Assembly (NCBI GenBank): GCA_051745935.1
Contig: JBNJEM010000339.1
Location: 1-8,363, forward strand
DNA length: 8,363 nucleotides
DNA from: JBNJEM01 sp051745935
GTDB lineage: Bacteria > Planctomycetota > Planctomycetia > Pirellulales > Pirellulaceae
Reading direction: 5' to 3'
Shown here: one piece after another, positions 6,505 to 8,363 of the stretch
Layout of the letters: every line of letters begins with the position of its first letter
How positions within the stretch are numbered: the stretch's first letter is position 1
Made by a program: the position numbers and the translations under genes
Notes under the pieces: generated by a model
Seen by the model: only the letters and a program-made list of their open reading frames with translations
What the model was told of the DNA's origin: nothing
Databases searched by the model: none

Positions 6505-6512
6505 CGAACACA

Positions 6513-7016
6513 GTGGTTACAGAGATGCGTGATTTGGATTGGCGTTGCGCGGTACGCGCTGGTGTAAAGGCGAGCGTCGGACGCTGGACGATCGTTTGGG
6601 TCGGAACATTAAGTGTACTCGCTCTAACGCTCGCCGGTTGCGGCGCTTCCAGCGTGGAAACCGTGCCGGTGAGTGGTACGGTCACGGTCGACGGCGAACC
6701 GGCGGAGAGCATCATGGTCAACTTTCAACCAGCCGAAGGGACGACCGGGCCCGGCAGCGTTGGGGTCACCTCCGCCGACGGCACCTATTCACTAGAAACC
6801 GTGGGCTCGGACTCGAAACCGGGAGCGGTTGTCGGCAAGCACACGGTAAGCCTGGCTTACAAGGACCCCGACGAGGATTCCACGGTCGATTACCAGCCTG
6901 ACCCGGACGAGCCCCCCGTGATGCTTCCCCCCGAAGCCTACGATCAAAGCATCACCTTCGAGGTCCCAGCAGAGGGAACCGATTCGGCCGATTTCGACCT
7001 CGAGTCCCTCAAGTGA
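6513..7016 (+). CDS. Lipoprotein with carboxypeptidase regulatory-like (transthyretin-like) domain
   Basis: This 167-residue protein begins with GTG. A basic N-terminus is followed by a hydrophobic stretch (about 26-40) and the lipobox LAGC with Cys43, predicting lipid attachment by the signal peptidase II pathway. The mature part starts with VPVSGTVTVDGEPAE, then VNFQPAEG and SADGTYSLETVG. This is the beta-sandwich repeat pattern of carboxypeptidase-regulatory-like domains common in small planctomycete lipoproteins. The C-terminal third is strongly acidic and proline-rich, with DPDEDSTVDYQPDPDEPP near 120-137. The 42-residue leader is long for a lipoprotein, but the start is supported by a strong ribosome binding site. 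It is likely attached to the envelope and may partner the upstream DUF1559 protein; no enzymatic function is expected. Confidence 0.85.
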   Translation: MVTEMRDLDWRCAVRAGVKASVGRWTIVWVGTLSVLALTLAGCGASSVETVPVSGTVTVDGEPAESIMVNFQPAEGTTGPGSVGVTSADGTYSLETVGSDSKPGAVVGKHTVSLAYKDPDEDSTVDYQPDPDEPPVMLPPEAYDQSITFEVPAEGTDSADFDLESLK

Positions 7017-7237
7017 CGGACAACGGCTCGGCAACAGAAGACTGATCGGCAACCGGGGGGGAACGGTCGAGTGGCGCGGGCTGAGCGAGCGTCGTAACAC
7101 GATATCATTTCCAGCCGGTAACCAACCCGAGCGGAGCCCGTGCGCGGCCCGACTGTCGGCAGAGCACCAAACGGGTTGCCGCCAACGCGACCATTCGCGT
7201 CCGTTGCTCGTTTAGACGCATGGAGCGCTGACTCGGT

Positions 7238-8363
7238 TCACACGCGTTTGAGCAGTTCAAAGTTACGGATGCGAATGAGGGGAATGCCATGATTATCCAC
7301 GGCCAGGTTCTGGTGGCGGTCGATCGATAACAGCAGATGAGTTCCGCGAAGGCTGAGGTCTTCGATCCCGGCGGCGGCGAGCCGTTTTCTGGCGATTCGC
7401 ATGACCCGCACGTATTGCCGTTGGGTGAGCCGTTCCTCGCGGTAGGCGGCGAGCGCGTCGATCCCTTCGTAGATCGGTTCATCCTTGACGGCAAGCACGT
7501 CGTCCGGGCCATTCCAGTAGCCCCAAATCGTCATGTACTCGTGTTGGCGGCTGAGTATCGGGTGTCCCTCCGGCGTTTGCAGGCCAGCGTGACTCTCGTA
7601 GCGGCTGTCGTCGACCAGCGCGGATGACACCGTCGACTTATGGCCCGTCATGTAGATGGCCCGCGGATACGTGGTGGCAATCCCTTTGCGCGACAGTTCC
7701 ATGGCAATCGAGACTTCCTCAAACGGACTGTTGTAACCATAATCCAGGATCCGTTTTTCGCGTCTGACAAACGGATCGGCGTCCGGAATCTGACCGACTC
7801 GCGACACGCGCCACACCACGCGCGCATTGTCTTTCGTCACGGTTTCAAAAACGACCGGCGAGGCGCTGATGCGGGTGCGCGGGGTGCGCCGCCACTTCTC
7901 CGGCAGAAAGTAATCGAAAAGCATCGGATCGCGTCCCACCACCCAGAGCGCTCCCCCACTGCTTTCCACATGGCCGAACACGTAGTCGACGCCCATGATC
8001 TCAACCGGCGACAGGCCTTCGGGAAATTCGGCCCGCGGCTCGAACCGATGCGCTTGCCGTCTCAGATAGTCCTGCCGCTTCGCGGCTCGTAACTCCTGTT
8101 CACGTTTCGGCGTCCGTTTCAACAATTCAAAGTCGACGAATCCGTACACGACTTTTCCATCGCGCCGTTTCGTCAACTGGCCGTCGCCGCGGGGGCGAAC
8201 AATGATGTGTTGTGGCTTGTTGTCACTGACCATGAACCCGGCGCTATCCAGATCGCCCGTGGATTGGTCCACCAATTCAGCCAACGCGGTCTTATCCAAG
8301 ACCCCTTTCCGGCACGCTTCGGCCGCGTCGATCCCCTTGATCCACTCGTAAATCATCGCGTAA
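7238..8363 (-). CDS. Tandem protein-kinase-like protein, degenerate (5' partial)
   Basis: The frame is open through the right window edge; numbering here is from the Met at 8356, which is probably internal, giving 372 residues to the stop. I do not recognise a named family. The visible N-terminus, YAMIYEWIKGID, resembles a kinase hinge. It is followed by SDNKPQHIIV (44-53), like a catalytic loop with D-x-K-P, and FVDFELLKR (73-81), like a DFG region with Glu in place of Gly. A second unit follows: VVWRVSRVG (beta-3-like), SPFEEVSIAMELSRKGI (210-226, alpha-C-like), YMTIWGYWNGPDD (274-286, hinge-like), SIDRHQNLAV (344-353, catalytic-loop-like) and NFELLKRV (365-372) at the very end. The second unit lacks the DFG Asp (Asn365) and stops without a lower C-lobe, so it may be a pseudokinase. 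The gene is convergent with the lipoprotein gene. Kinase relationship is inference from motifs. Confidence 0.7.
   Translation of the reverse strand, partial: YAMIYEWIKGIDAAEACRKGVLDKTALAELVDQSTGDLDSAGFMVSDNKPQHIIVRPRGDGQLTKRRDGKVVYGFVDFELLKRTPKREQELRAAKRQDYLRRQAHRFEPRAEFPEGLSPVEIMGVDYVFGHVESSGGALWVVGRDPMLFDYFLPEKWRRTPRTRISASPVVFETVTKDNARVVWRVSRVGQIPDADPFVRREKRILDYGYNSPFEEVSIAMELSRKGIATTYPRAIYMTGHKSTVSSALVDDSRYESHAGLQTPEGHPILSRQHEYMTIWGYWNGPDDVLAVKDEPIYEGIDALAAYREERLTQRQYVRVMRIARKRLAAAGIEDLSLRGTHLLLSIDRHQNLAVDNHGIPLIRIRNFELLKRV

Larger units (their letters stand above)
6135..6512. other. Intergenic region between DUF1559 and lipoprotein genes
   Basis: No gene is supported in these 378 bp. An imperfect fold joins CCGCCAAC (6172-6179) to GTTGGGGCGG (6200-6209) about 40 nt past the DUF1559 stop. 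A stronger GC hairpin lies at 6346-6364 and copy B of the dispersed repeat at 6411-6457. A 70-codon frame at 6165-6377 has no ribosome binding site or recognisable family and is taken as chance. The size of the gap suggests that the two flanking genes are not tightly co-transcribed. Confidence 0.55.

Noticed and set aside
7017..7237. Search for a bidirectional terminator between the convergent lipoprotein and kinase-like genes
   Set aside because: Only 4-bp stems (such as GCGA/TCGC near 7190) were found and no T-tracts, so nothing was strong enough to annotate.

Overview
The window looks like chromosomal DNA from a planctomycete. The clearest sign is the gene at 5181-6134, a type IV prepilin-like protein of the DUF1559 family with a C-terminal H-X9-DG motif, a family greatly expanded in Planctomycetes. 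It is followed by a small lipoprotein with a carboxypeptidase-regulatory-like core, a common partner there. Moderately high GC, loose gene packing and long non-coding gaps fit the same group. I see no rRNA, tRNA, CRISPR array or transposase.

Layout, left to right. (1) Positions 1-1253, minus strand: a beta-ketoacyl synthase (KS)-fold gene whose 3' end lies outside the window. Its cysteine, both histidines and active-site lysine are all replaced. (2) Positions 1254-2394: over 1.1 kb without a convincing gene, holding a perfect 14-bp inverted repeat, smaller hairpins and a degenerate repeat pair. (3) Positions 2395-3525, minus: a GNAT-fold acyltransferase of the YghO-like type. (4) Positions 3526-3964: a divergent spacer with a dispersed repeat and three hairpins. 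(5) Positions 3965-4984, plus: an extended short-chain dehydrogenase/reductase (SDR). (6) Tandem hairpins at 5005-5046, probably a terminator region. (7) Positions 5181-6134, plus: the DUF1559 pseudopilin-like gene. (8) Positions 6135-6512: a spacer with a GC hairpin and the second copy of the dispersed repeat. (9) Positions 6513-7016, plus: the lipoprotein. (10) Positions 7238-8363, minus: a gene cut at its 5' end, which I read as two tandem, degenerate protein-kinase-like units.

How the genes may work together: the KS-like, GNAT-like and SDR genes all suggest lipid or acyl-chain chemistry. The GNAT/SDR divergent pair recalls the pairing of bacterial ceramide synthase (GNAT fold) with ceramide reductase (SDR), but no serine palmitoyltransferase or acyl carrier protein is visible, so this is only a hypothesis. 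The pseudopilin-like protein and lipoprotein probably form a separate cell-envelope pair. The kinase-like gene is not obviously linked to either group.
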